From the NCBI GenBank assembly GCA_022605955.1, contig JAKCOZ010000002.1:65824783-65888782 (forward strand): DNA of 64,000 nucleotides, read 5' to 3'. The notes beneath the pieces are model-generated. The model was not told where the DNA came from. It was given only the letters and a program-made list of their open reading frames with translations, and made no database searches. Source of the DNA: Rallus limicola (lineage: Eukaryota > Chordata > Aves > Gruiformes > Rallidae). A program made the position numbers and the translations under genes. Below, piece by piece: positions 26,048 through 38,037 of the stretch; the stretch's first letter is position 1; each line of letters starts with the position of its first letter.

Positions 26048-26097
26048 TCCTTTCCCTTTTCCTTTCCTTTCCTTTTTTTTTTTTTTTTTTTTTTTTT
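26048..26097. repeat. ccttt pentamer repeat followed by 25-T run
   Basis: Irregular ccttt/cccttt repeats lead into an uninterrupted run of 25 T (26073-26097). I looked for a minus-strand retrocopy with a poly(A) tail to the right and saw no polyadenylation signal in the expected place, so it is treated as a simple repeat. Confidence 0.9.
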
Positions 26098-29000
26098 GTC
26101 CTTCTCTCTCTGGCAAATGTAATGCTTCATTCCAAATCCAAGTGGAAAGTTACTCTTTTATGCCCTTCTGAAAGGGTTAATTTAACCATAGTTCCAAGCT
26201 TGTAACACTTTTATCAGCCTTTATGAGAGCTCTGAAATAAACTTAAAGTCTAACTAACCTTCTAAATTTTCTCCTTAATGTCTGAGAGACTATACACACT
26301 TAATGTACCATATGAATCAAAGTGGGTGAAATGTCTGATTTTATGAAAGTGTATACTGATGTATTTTTATCAGGCTGTATACAGAGAAGCTTATCAAACT
26401 TTGTCAATCAAGAAGCAAAATTTAGATTAAAGATCATAACTTTGTGGAAACACAGGGGAAAAAACCGATTACTTTCCAGAATTGTTTCACTAACTGTTGC
26501 ATGAAAGGTTAGTATCATATAACTCTTAATGGATGAAATGGGCATCATATTTAGGGGGAAAAAATAATTGCCTCATGCCTCTAAGGCACTGGGTACAGAC
26601 GACATCAAGTAGGTCATTTCACATATTCTCCATTGACTTTTGGAAATTGTTCTGCAAGACAGTAAAAAGACATTTTTAGAAGTTCTGACTATTATATGTC
26701 TCTCTTCATTTCATCCATTTATAGCACTTAATAGTATTCCCCACACTAAATCATTCTTCTTCTGTGTCTTGAAATAGTAAACTTTCACTGCAACTGAACC
26801 AGGGCACCCATGCTTCTCATGTCGTGAGGGCAGATGAGTGCTTTGGCTGCATCCCACCTTATTTCAGAGTGATATCTAGGCAAAAATTGTCCTCTCTTCA
26901 CATCTTTTTTTCTGATCAAGTGTGTGGATCTAAAGTCCTTTTTATCTGTCATCATGACCATTTACTCATAGTCACCTACCTACCAGACAGGAAAGTTTTC
27001 TAACTCTCAAGCCTGCCTAAAAACAATTTTCCATTTTTATATTTCTAGTTACTAACTGGGTAAACTGCTTCAGTCATTGTGGCACCAAAACTTACATAGA
27101 GGGACTATTTTAATCCCTGTTAATTTAAGTATTTTGTGCAAAAGAGCCCTAAAGTGCACCAGCCAAAGGTCTTTTGCCTAATTACTCAGTGAACTAATGA
27201 CTAAGTTGACATCGCTTCTAAGCTGGGGTCAATGTGAAAATTGATGCCTCTACAGTAATTAGCTATAATTTGTTTTTCACAGAATATGATTTCAATCTTT
27301 GTCAGCTTTCTATGTCACTTCAGTGTCCAGGGGCTTTTTTATTTCAAATGTTAAGGACAAAAAAGTCCTTAATGCTTTTTAATTCTTTCTCCAAAAAAAT
27401 GCATGTCCTATTGAAATAGTTGCATTTTTATTTCTATGGACTTATGGTAGTAGTAAAGAAAGATTTTGATTCTTCAGTTTCATTAAAAAAATTTAATGTA
27501 CTATGGCCTTTTTCTGCCTTGCAGTATGACCCCATAATTTCTGTTGTAATAGTAAAGAGATACACTTCATGACTTTTACTCTGCTTAGATAAATATGTTT
27601 TCAGTGGAATTTAATGAACAACAGGAAAAACATGTCTGCATAAGTCACAACTGAAACAGAGAAGATACACAGTCTGACTCACACCCCACTGTAACCTTCC
27701 ATTACAAATTAAAATGAATCTTGTTTTACATTTTCTTCTGCTTAAGAAATATGCACAATGATTGAGAAAGTAACTGGATAGCCACAGTATTAAAGAATTT
27801 TCCATTTTTTTAAACACAACTTTTTGTAAATGTAGCCACCTAAGAGAATATTTCCTGGGGATTTAAATAATTTCACTCTATCATTCCCTTTCTTACATTG
27901 AAAAAAACATTAAGTGTGTGTAAACAGGATTTTTTTTATCACATATATGAACTATAGCATATCAAATACCTAATTATTTGTTTCAGCAAAGTGACAGTTA
28001 CAATTTTGTGTGCTCTTTGTTCTATGGGATGCCAGCAAAATAAGGAAAGAATAAACGATTATCCATCTTACCTCTTTTAAGAAAGCAAAAGCATACCAAA
28101 TGTCAGAATCTGATGCATATTACAAGGAACTTAGTTAAGTATTTCTGTATATCTGTGTAGTGCTATATAATCTAAATCTCTGGGCAGCCAACAAGAAAAC
28201 AGTGACAATTTTAGAAGTCACAATAAGAATTTCTCCCATTAGTTGTGAAATAAGAATTAACTACTTTTACGTGACATATTGCTCCTTCAAAGTCCAGGCA
28301 GCAATATTTAAATTTATCTTCTATCATAGCTAGCTATTAAATTGTCCCTTTGCTCCTCTAGAATAAGCAGAAAAGTACGAGGACTGGAATCCATTGCATC
28401 ACTTACCATTTGCAATGAACCATATTGTACAAGCTGGAGTTCCAAAGCTCATGAAATTAAAGCTGGATTTGCATTACCAGAGTTGATTGTGATAAGGCAG
28501 AAAGTTGTGATAAAGTTATACCTTTACCTCTAATCCATACCATATTACAGATTTCTGCCAGCCTGGTAGGCTTCCAGCTTCAGCCTGCCTCAAACCTACA
28601 GAGGGTTCTCACTTGGAAGCTGAAGGCTGATCCCGTAGTTGGATTCCAAATAGTGCTATGAGCTCAGTACAGGAAAAATCACTTTTATCATGTATCTGAA
28701 GCTGTCAAGAATGTGTTGAAAAGTTTGGATTGCATTTCTGATATTTGAGTTTCATCCAAAATTTGTTGTGCTGCTTTGTGAAGAACTGAGAACTGGCAGC
28801 ACAATCACCCTAATGGAAATGAAAGGATTTTGGGGTTGGATGTCTTTGAAGTATGGAATTTGTGCTTTCTTGGGTATGTAGCATGCTAATTCAACAGCCA
28901 AAATTCTCTTTTAATGATAATAAAATATACATCTGAAGGAAAAAACCCAACATTTTTGTGACGTTAGATCAAATTAAAATGAAACACAGTTACTGCTGAA

Positions 29001-30459
29001 CTGTGCAGTCCATTAAATAATAGACTGTTCATCATCACAGGTCAAAGTCTGCCTTTACTTAGCAGTAACATGCAACTAATGTCACCCCATTACATTAGTG
29101 AGATACATATTTTCCTGATCCATATAATACCTACACACATGTTGACACACCTGCTTCATGCTGCTTATGGCTTCAGCATTCCAGTATAAATTCCTGCTCT
29201 TAAATCTCAAAGATGTATCTATTTATTTAACTTCAAATAGTATTTATTTTGTATCTTATCACACATGTGAGTTGTACTGCAAAAGAGGAAGGAGAAGAAA
29301 TAATATGTGTGAAGAAGCAAAAGATAATACAAATCATATAAATAATCTGAAAAGCTTCTCAGGGCACAAGTTTGTGCAAGATCAAGCATGAGTGTTAGTC
29401 ACTCAAAGCTGAATCTTGGGGGACCCAGAAAAGCAGAGTCTAAGTACTTTCTTTGGCTGTAATTTACATACACTTAATTTTTTTTGGTTCCTTCTTGTTG
29501 GTGGCAGAATTATTTCTTACAATGGGCCTGTGAGTTAGACCTTTCGACACAGTTGGATTCCAGGAGTCATATCAGAATTATTGTGAAATGAAATGTGTCA
29601 GTAAGTGGGTGTGAGCCTAAGGGAGTCTGACTGAAGCTAAATGAGTAATTGAGCCTGTGAAAGTTGGAGCAAGTGTGATGTGCATTCAAAACAGTCTAAA
29701 AAGAGATTTTACAGCTTGCATTTCCCTTTGCCCTTAGCAGGCCATGTTACGGGCAGGATATTTTTGGGGTTTTGTTCAGAAAAGTACAATTTTAGTTCCA
29801 AAAGCTAAACATAAAAACACGTGTGCTTTGCAAAAGCATCAAAACATATTTGATAGGCAGAACTTCAAAAGATGTGAATGCAGATTGAAACACAATGGCT
29901 TTTCTTTTAGGTAGAAAGGGAAAAAAAAAAATTTCCCACAGAGTACACAGAAGTGAATGAAAAGAATTATGAATAAAAGTATGAAAAATAGGGAGCAGTT
30001 TTGGTGAGATGTCATTCAAGGTCTGGAAAACCTTGGGACTTGTGTTAACTGGATTATCAATTACATGGTAAATAAAACAACTGGACTAATGATATTGGAG
30101 GCAAAAATGTTTTCTGCATTAAGAGAATTCTATACTTCCACCATTCAGGAATCCCTCCTCCTACAGCATAATCCTCTAAAAGGACATCAGTGTTACAGTA
30201 CAAGTTGTAGAATTTACTCATTATATTTTGTTACAGAGCAGATCCATTGGTCTAGTCACAGTATTACAGTAACTATGTACATACATGTGTTGAGAGTCTA
30301 AGAGGTGTTCATTTCAACTCTATTCAAATCAGACATTGACTAAGGAGTTAGTAATGAATAAATAAAACCCAATCGGAAGATTAATTATGATTTTTAGAAT
30401 TTTTAAAATTTATTATATCCCAAAAAACCCTGTCTTTTCTACTAGATACTATGTTAATC

Positions 30460-30735
30460 CCGCAGCCCATGGAAAAGTATGAGATCCCACCTGCAGCCTG
30501 TGGAGAGGACCCACGATGCAGCAGGTGGAGAAATAAAGGAGGTGCTGTGACCTGCATTGGAGCAAACCCCTGCCAACACTTGCAGCCTGTGGAGAGAGAG
30601 GGAGAAACTCAGAGAGATGTGTGTAAGAGAGAGAGAGATCCACACCAGATCAGGTTTGCTGGGGGGGATGGCTTGTGACTCCGTGAAGGACCAGGCTGGA
30701 GCAGTCTGGGCCAAACGACCTCAGGAAGCTGTAGC
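30460..30735 (+). mobile_element. ERVL-type LTR-like fragment (avian dispersed repeat)
   Basis: The segment is GC-richer than its surroundings and contains variants of a short block, gcagcctgtggagaggaccc, repeated about four times with forms of ggagcag. I associate this pattern with avian ERVL-class LTR repeats, from memory of the family and not from a search. GA-dinucleotide runs (30592-30645) interrupt it. No gag, pol or env reading frame is present, so it would be a solo or partial LTR without coding capacity. The downstream limit is unclear: sequence to about 30850, with attaaa near 30831, may belong to it. A different dispersed repeat is possible. Confidence 0.5.
30592..30645. repeat. 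GA-rich simple repeat inside the LTR-like fragment
   Basis: Imperfect gagaga runs with a short gtgtgt break. The repeat could have expanded within the older repeat block. Confidence 0.8.
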
Positions 30736-32299
30736 TAAAAACTTTGGATCCCAGCTGTTGGACAGGCAGTGTTAACAGTATGGCCAGCAGTGTCTTAGTA
30801 CTCTGCCTTGCTGCTTGTTATACCTTCTCATTAAAGAAAACCCAAGTGATGAATTTGGTGTTCATCTGAGTTTGTGGTTGAGGAGGTCAGGAATCCCCAG
30901 CCTACAGGAACGACAAATCTTCAAGGAAAAGCAAGCAACCAGTTAGCCATAGACTTCAGTGGGGCCAAGATCATAGGGTGTATTGCTACCTAAGCACAGC
31001 CAGTCATGCTGGGTTTGAGAGGAATTTTTCTCCTCCTGCATTCCTGGTACATAACATTCTGGAACTATTTCTTTCAACAGTATATAATGCTTGTCTGCAG
31101 AAACTAAAATTTCTGTATGGAACAGTAGCTATATTTTTAATCACAGATTTATCTTTTGGATTTAATTTAGTATTTACCAGTTAATTTCAGGTTCTTTTAA
31201 GAAGACAGTGAAATGTTATTACCTTTATCAGTCTCTATTCTTCCATCAGCGATTACTCCGTAACTCATTTGGTGATTCATTTTCACTGTTATTTTTCATT
31301 GCCTTTCTTTGAATCTTATTTTTTGCTTTAGGGCAGAGAGTTAAGGCAAAGTAATCATAAGATAAAATAAAGAATTTTCTCTCCTGTCTTCTTTCAGCTG
31401 AGATTAAACAATCTCTGTTGACTGACAGAATGGATTTTTCATTGAGTGCAATGTGCTTCTTCTTGAGACTACTTTTAAGCCTAGAATATTTTATGTTATC
31501 AAAGTAATGATGTCAACTCTCAGCAAGCTTCAGAACTTTGCAACAAAAGGAATAGTACTTAATGAGTTTACTCTCATAAAAGTGTATAAAATAGTTTAAT
31601 AGATTCTACAATATGCACATTTCAAGCCAATATATTGTTCCTCTAATTTTCCCCCAGAAAATGTACAGCTTGTCAAATGTATGTTCAAATGAGGAATACT
31701 TTGCCTGGATAAATACTTTTTTAATAATCATACTCATTTTCTACAGTACAACTATGTGAAAGATGTTAACCTTCATTCTAGTCTTTTTCTGAAAATTAGA
31801 AACAGTCCTAGCTTGTAAAATACATCAGAAAAAAGAATTCCTGGAAATCCAAACCACTTAAGCTAGAACAAAACCCAAACCAACCAAACAAAAAATCCCC
31901 ATTGATAATATTATAGAGTCACTTTTACAGCCTGATCCTCAGCTGAATTTGGAGTCTCAGTAGTGTTTCATCACTTTACAAGAGCAGTAGATTGTGTCTA
32001 TACATGGAAATTTGAACGGAAGTCTTGAGTTATCAATGTCTACAATTTGAATACAATTTTAATTATATCAAATGTAGACTTTTTCTTCCTCTTTCTTTCT
32101 CTCTCTATCATAAGTTATTTTGATAGTCTGTGGAAGAAAGAGTGCCTCTGCAGTGATGAATGAGCTTCAGAACAGTCTACAAAGAGTTGCCTTGATGCTC
32201 TTATAAGAATTAATACTCCTTGGAAAGACCCTGATATGATCAAGTGAGCTATGGGACTCTGTAGATGAGGGTGAATGGCACAGTGGCCTAGATCACAAA
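30736..32299. other. Non-coding stretch, no gene seen
   Basis: Only AT-rich sequence and a short ctttct-type pyrimidine run near 32085-32108. No gene or clear transposon recognised. The first hundred bases may still belong to the LTR-like fragment. Confidence 0.55.
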
Positions 32300-32425
32300 G
32301 AGAAGGGCAAGTCTGCAGATGATGTGATATTTGTATGGATATCAGAGAGACCTTGATAAGCTGGAAGAATGGGTTGTCAGAAACTACATGAAGCCTAACA
32401 AGCACAAATGTAAACGGTACTTAAG
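32300..32425 (+). mobile_element. CR1 LINE fragment, distal ORF2 region, decayed
   Basis: Stretches such as gtctgcagatgatgtgat, followed by forms of gagaccttgataagctggaag and catgaagcctaacaag, align in order with the part of CR1 ORF2 that encodes the end of the reverse transcriptase domain. The copy is frameshifted and has no coding capacity. It lies upstream of a segment from an earlier part of ORF2 (32565 onward), so the two are out of order for one element. Confidence 0.65.
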
Positions 32426-32564
32426 ATACATTAACTCAAGCTGGAGACTACAAGCTGAGGGTCAACTCGTTGTGAAGCAGGCTTTTCTTTAAACAAAAGA
32501 AACCCAAAAAAACAATGACCAGGAGGACACTTTAAAGTGTAAATGTGGTCCTACTACTTTCTAG

Positions 32565-33408
32565 TCAGTGACTTCTTTGCCTCAGTCTTCACCACCAACT
32601 ACTCTATCCATGCTGCCCAAGTTGCAGAAGGCAAATGCAGAGACTGGGAGAATGAAGAACCACTCACTGTAGAACATCCAGTTTGAGACCTTCTAAAGAA
32701 CCTGAAGGTGCACAAGTCCACAGGACCTGATGAGGTGCATCCAAAGGTCCTGCAAGTACTGTGGGATGAAGTTGCTAAGCCACTATCCATCCTATTTGTG
32801 AAGTTGTGGTAGTCCAGTGAACTTCCCACTTTTCTTTTGCTTTGTTTTCTCCTGTGTTTAATTTCCCCTGCCCAGCACAGGAAGAAGCTCTCGCTCCCCT
32901 GGCCAAACAGTTCCAAGCCCAGGACAGGGGGAGTTGCCCATGTCACCTTGCTCCATGCTGGTCATACGTGGGAGATGTTCTTTTTGCAGCAGCACCTGGT
33001 GCGAACCAGGAAAAGGGGAAATGTAATCCCCATTTTTAAAAAAGAGAAAACCTAGGGAACTACAGGTTGGTCAGCCTGAAGAAGAGAAGACTCTGGGAAG
33101 ACCTTATTGCAGTCTCCCGGTACCTAAAAAGGGACCTACAGGAAAGACGGAGAGGGGCTTTCTATGAGGGCAGGTAGGGATAGAACAAGGAATAATGGCC
33201 TTAAGCTGAAGGAAGGTAGATTTATATTAGATATAGGATAAAATCTTTACTGGGAGGGTGGTGAGACGCTGGAACAGGTGGCCCAGAGCAGCTGTGGATG
33301 ACCCATCCCTGGAAGGGATTAATTGGATGGGGCTTTGGTCAACCTAGCCTAGTGGAGGGTGTCCCTGCAAATGTTGTAGGAGTCCAGGACAATCTTTGCT
33401 ATACTATC
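32565..33408 (+). mobile_element. CR1 LINE, interrupted and internally deleted
   Basis: From gacttctttgcctcagtctt-like sequence to about 32830 the DNA follows the CR1 ORF2 region around the start of the reverse transcriptase domain (forms of gaacctgaaggtgcacaagt and gacctgatgaggtgcatcc). At about 32831 it is broken by roughly 175 bp of unrelated sequence. It resumes at about 33007 with ccaggaaaaggggaaatgta. Near 33070-33077 it jumps over about 1 kb of expected ORF2 into the 3' region (cagcctgaagaagagaaga). It then runs to about 33408, losing the final tail repeats. Stops and frameshifts show it is dead. Confidence 0.85.
32831..33006. mobile_element. Insertion of about 175 bp inside the CR1 copy, origin unknown
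   Basis: The flanking CR1 sequence (gtgaacttcccact on the left, ccaggaaaaggggaaa on the right) is nearly contiguous in the family consensus as I recall it. The intervening block begins with a T-rich stretch, is GC-rich in the middle and has no match I recognise. It could be a nested mobile-element fragment or filler DNA from break repair. Exact edges are uncertain by several bases, and I could not confirm a target-site duplication. Confidence 0.45.
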
Positions 33409-33834
33409 AGCAGAGGAGAAAGCTATCAGTAGATGGTATCAATGAAATCACAGTGTTTGGTGCCATTTTTAATGAGTTTACAGGAAAAGAAAAACCAGAA
33501 GTGTATGGCTAATGAAATTGCTGCCATTGACACACTGAGAATATTTTATATAGGGAAAATATATGAACAGGAAAAAGAATATGTAGACCAAAAATGTTTT
33601 GGATTGGTCTGAATACTTTATTTCTAAATGCTAAAAAAAAAGAATAAAAATTTCTTAGGTATCTTAATGTTTGCCTTTGAGTGCTCAGATTCGATTCTGC
33701 AGAACAATTTTTGCTTTCCTGTTCTTTATTTATGTAGTTCATTTACATGAAGAATTTCCCACTTATTTTACTGCGCTGCATTTTGAGTTCAGTTACTCTA
33801 AAAGAGCAGTAAAGATTTACAAAAATAGCTGGTA

Positions 33835-35190
33835 GAAGATGAACATTACACAAATTTTTAAAAAAGGGAGGAAAAAAACCAAGAATGAGGCAATTATAGA
33901 TTGGATGTTCAGCTAAATTCCTAGAAAATGGACAAGAACAATCTATAAACACCTAAAAGTAAACAGGTTAGATGAGTAACATCTCGCATGGTCTTGTCGA
34001 CAACAATTTGTCTTGAACTAACCTCATTTTCTTCTTTAAGAAGGTACCAGAGTTGCACTAAAAAAAGAAAAATAACTTGACTTTAGTAAGGATTTTACCC
34101 ATTAAACTTCCACATGACATTCTCATAAGTATACTGGGGACCCTTGGAGTGGTAATAAGCCAGTAAAGAAAAACTAATCTCAAATACATGACTGGCGGTA
34201 AAACTACTGTGAAGTATTAATGGTGTACATTGAAACTGTAAAGATTTGACTTAATCAGAGTTCAGCTCTGGTTCTATTACCACTAATATTTTCATTAATA
34301 AACTAAGTGACAGGACAGAGAGTATATTGAATATACTTAAGGAATACATTAGACTGCTTTTGGGAAGAAGGAGACACAAAATGTCTGAGCAAGAGCTCAA
34401 AGCAATTTTAAACTGGAAAGGAGCTGAAACACTAGAATAGGACAAGTGAAAAACTGTACATTTAAACTGGAGTAATTAAAGTATTTAAACAGAGATTAGA
34501 GAACTAGATAAATCATTACTCTTCAGAACAAAATCCAAAGGTGCTAGATTCCACTTTGAACGTAAATAAAAAATAGTATGCTATTTCCAATAAAGGACAT
34601 GCATATTATTTTTCCTTCTATTCAAGAGAATAACCCATACAATATATGCTGGAAATAATATGTTCTAATTAGCATTGATAAAGTTTCTGTAAATATTTTG
34701 CCCAGATTCTAGGCACTTCAAAAAAGGTATGTATGCAATGGTAAAACTAGGACAGACCATAAGATTGTTTTGAAAGAAGTGATGTATGAGGAGAGTGCTC
34801 AGCTGCAAGAACAGAAGCTTCAAAGGTGATACAGTAACCTTCTTTAAATAAGGCAAGGATAACTGCAAAAAGACAGAAAATAAATTCCTGACCAGATACA
34901 AGATGTTAGAACAGGCAGAAGATTCAAACTAAACAAGTAATAATCAGGAAAGATAATAAGAAAAATATCCAATACAGTTGAAGCATCAAAATTGATTGCC
35001 TGGCAGACACATGGAGTCAGCATCATTAGGAGTCTTAGATAAATACCTGTCTGTCATAACCTGAACAGAAAGACAAAATGGTATGCTATTTCCATTTTGT
35101 GTCCAGGCACTGATACTGCACCGGGAAAAGAATATTGACTACATGACCTTTTGAAGATCCTTCCAACCCACATTCTTTGGTTACACTGAG
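33835..35190 (+). mobile_element. Ancient CR1 LINE, ORF2 to 3' end, heavily decayed
   Basis: A series of ordered matches to an old CR1 type (the form typical of turtles and crocodilians) spans about 1.35 kb. They include aatttttaaaaaagggagg, a form of cttgactttagtaaggat, cacatgacattctcataag, aatattttcattaataaact, and a 3' end near gactacatgaccttttgaag and ccttccaaccc at 35133-35170. Many indels and stops are present and the middle (34450-34850) is barely recognisable. It is strongly diverged, so an old insertion is inferred. It has no coding capacity. Confidence 0.7.
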
Positions 35191-35429
35191 ATATATAATT
35201 GGAATGACAAGAAATGACAAGAGGTAAGGGAAGCTTTTATTGCCATTTGTCCACAAATACTTTCAAATTTTTATGGAAGTACAATATTGTCAAATATTAG
35301 CCTATGATACTAATGGCATGTGATGCCCAAAGTTCAGTAGCAAGGATTTTTCAAAGAGCCTGTCAACATCTTCTGCCTGTAGAACAGAAAAAAACAAAAA
35401 TATGAAAGTCCCACTAGTTTGACCTTATG

Positions 35430-35560
35430 ATTATGCAAGATTTTAGAACAGATTCTGAAGGGAAGCTCAATGAATGATGTGGTGATAAAAGGGGAATGTT
35501 ATGTTGCAGGAAGATTGTGTCAGACAAATTTAAATAAATTTAAATTTATTGAACCTAATG
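35430..35560 (+). mobile_element. Possible second ancient CR1 piece
   Basis: Forms of agattttagaacagattctg and gattgtgtcagacaaattt resemble an ORF2 section that lies 5' of much of the preceding copy. If right, a second old CR1 insertion sits just downstream of the first. The match is short and weak. Confidence 0.4.
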
Positions 35561-35987
35561 TATCAGTGAAAGTATCTGATATGGTGATGCAGAACATACT
35601 ATTCCAGATGAAGTAGATATACCAGAGATGTAAAATAGATACAGTTTACCCTCCATTCTTATATTGACACAGAATTTACCATGTCAGTTCTCAAATTGAC
35701 AATTTACTTTCAATTTTCAAATACAAAAATAATTAAAAAAAAAAAAACAAAAAGGAAATAAATGCTGGTACTGTAGGTATTCTACGTTTGATAAAAATAG
35801 AAATTTTTTTCATGTGTCTCATTCATTAAAAATAACAACACTCATGCACTTTGAAAAAACTTTTTGAGATTTGGAAAAAGGTGCATGTTAAGAATATAAT
35901 TCAGGAGCTGCATTTTGAAAAAAAGTTAAATAGTAGAATAAAAATTTATATATTCCAGTCCAGTTTCCAACAATTTAACATTAGAGA

Positions 35988-36009
35988 GGCTGAGTACTGG
36001 CTGAGTACT
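35988..36009. repeat. 11-bp exact tandem duplication
   Basis: ggctgagtact occurs twice, back to back, without change. Confidence 0.9.
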
Positions 36010-37842
36010 TGAAGTGGGAAAAGAGGTGAAAAGTAAAGTTTACAAGTAATATTTAGGCATTAAAGACACCATATAAGGAAAGATCAGTAGAACTACTAAG
36101 TTAAGCATCTGTTCTGGTAACTCTGAAATATTCTGAAGTTTTAGTTTCCAGGAAGGTAGACTCTATGCAGACTTAATCATTTTAAATGAGTAGATGAGGT
36201 TAAAGTGAGTTCTAGAATTTCACTTACTGGAAGTTGGAGAGACAGACTGAGCAGGAGATGCTTTTGCTCTTCTTCCTATTTCCATTGCTATAGGGGGCTG
36301 CTGCCAGCAGATCACAATTTCAGGAACACTTTCTGCAGTGCTGTGTGCGTCTTCATGGAGATGGTACTGGGGAAGAACCCCAGGTTTCCTTGTTTCTAAG
36401 AAGCAGGTCATCAAGTTCTCAGAAATTTGAATGATTTATGTTACAAACTCTTATGGTTTCAAGAGTAACTGCAATGTATTACCAAGGTAGAAAGCACACT
36501 AGGGAAAGCTGAGGCTACAGATTCTGAGCTCTCTAGTTTTTCAGCATGTGATATGGGAATTGCTGAGCTGACCATCACAGATCCATTGCATTGGCTGTGT
36601 CATCCTCATGTCATTTCCATGGGGAACTATGTAATGTTTGGGAAGTAAATTATTCTGATATTTTACTCCTTCTAAAAGCAAAAACCCAGTAACAGCAAAA
36701 AGTTGCATCTAGGCTTTTTATAGTAATTCATAATACTATTTACCAGAGGGAGATTGTACTCTTTGCAGAAATTACGTTTAGTTTCCTGGACTGAGAAAGC
36801 AATTCCACCTCCAAAATGCTCAGTATCCTCAGCTAGCAGAGGCTCAGAAAGGAAACACAAGGGACCCAAATGTAACAAGAGTTTCCCATGCTGGCTGGGG
36901 AGCAACAGCAGACATGCAGGTGGACCTCTGAGATTCTCTCTTCAGGACCATTAATGGTTTCTTTGACTGAGGCAAACAGGAGAGACTACAACTGCAGTAT
37001 GGACAGATGAGAAAATTTACACAGGCTGGAGCACTGGGCTGGGTAAAAGAAACAAAATTACTGCATCACATTCACATTTCCCAAAGGGAAAAGAATGGGG
37101 GAAGAAATCTTTAGGACATTAGGGTCCAGTCTTTTTTAGAAATACACCACACAATAGCGCAATTTAATTTCCAAGGGCTGTAGGTAGAATGAAATAGACA
37201 TTACACCTATTAGCTGAGCACATCCAATGGACATGGTTGATCAAGATGTTGTTTTGGCTGGTTTTGTGATTGAATAGAATTTATATAGCTCAGGGTTGGG
37301 TTTTTGCTCAGAAACGGATCTTAGAAAAAGCCAATCAAGTGTTTAGCATTACTGTGATGTCAAGTGGAATATAAATCCCTTAATTACTACTTGAAATAAC
37401 ATAAACATTCTTTCCAACATTTCACAGAGTAAGGCAAATAAAATGTTGTTTGCTTTAAAAAATCATAATCAGGCTCCTCTACAGGGTATATTAAATCCTG
37501 TGCATCTTGTACAGGTTCTAAGTAAGCAAGTTACAACACATTCCCCACCAGAGATTGAGGGGCTGAAGAAAATTGGAATTTAATCACATCATTTCTACTT
37601 TTTTAATACTAGAATGCAAGAAGCAAGCCTTGACAAGCTACCTGACCACTATTGCTGAACCGATTTTATGCCTTTCTTTCAATTAATCTTGCTCTTTGCA
37701 GTAGTAACTAATTGTCACATTTGGAATCTACTGCAATATTAGAGTAATATTACTGGTTTCTGTTGCCATACAAGTGGAAATATTCACCAGTCATGTAAAA
37801 TTTTGGTTTTGATGAAAGAGCATGACATAAATTAACAGATTT

Positions 37843-38037
37843 TCAAATACAGAATGAATTAATCATCCTTTTCTTCCCCACATTGAGATTGCGACCAAAT
37901 CTCCAATTTAAAGTCCTTATCTTCTGTGTCTCTGGAAAACCAAGCCAATTGTTCTCCCTGGAGGGGGTGGGCCTCTGTGTCCTCCATAGCCTGTTCAGCT
38001 CCTCATACTGGGCTCCTATGAATACAGGCCCTGCCAT
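37843..38037 (-). CDS. Orphan 64-codon ORF in a GC-richer patch (doubtful)
   Basis: Read on the minus strand the ATG has the context gccATGG, close to the vertebrate initiation optimum. The product begins MAGPVFIGAQYEELNRLW, followed by a basic, aromatic-rich second half, and has no obvious repeat or signal sequence. The patch 37900-38090 has higher GC than its flanks, which could mean a remnant of a retrocopy or unrecognised repeat. No splice or polyadenylation context was established. Family unknown. Confidence 0.15.
   Translation of the reverse strand: MAGPVFIGAQYEELNRLWRTQRPTPSRENNWLGFPETQKIRTLNWRFGRNLNVGKKRMINSFCI

Larger units (their letters stand above)
24498..30459. other. Unique AT-rich non-coding stretch with pyrimidine tracts
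   Basis: No gene called. It holds a polypyrimidine tract at 24922-24980 and a ccttt-repeat plus 25-T run at 26048-26097. A frame opening after an excellent acceptor at 28362 reads VRGLESIASLTICNEPYC but no adequate donor follows, so it is not called as an exon. Confidence 0.55.

Noticed and set aside
26048..26120. Poly(T) as the tail of a minus-strand processed pseudogene
   Set aside because: No polyadenylation signal complement or recognisable gene body to the right. The adjacent ccttt repeats favour a simple repeat.
28560..28632. Apparent inverted repeat of cttccagcttcagcct-like sequence
   Set aside because: Arms match only partly and need several gaps, so there is no real stem.
32599..32946. 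115-codon minus-strand frame
   Set aside because: It is the antisense shadow of the CR1 fragment and its inserted block.
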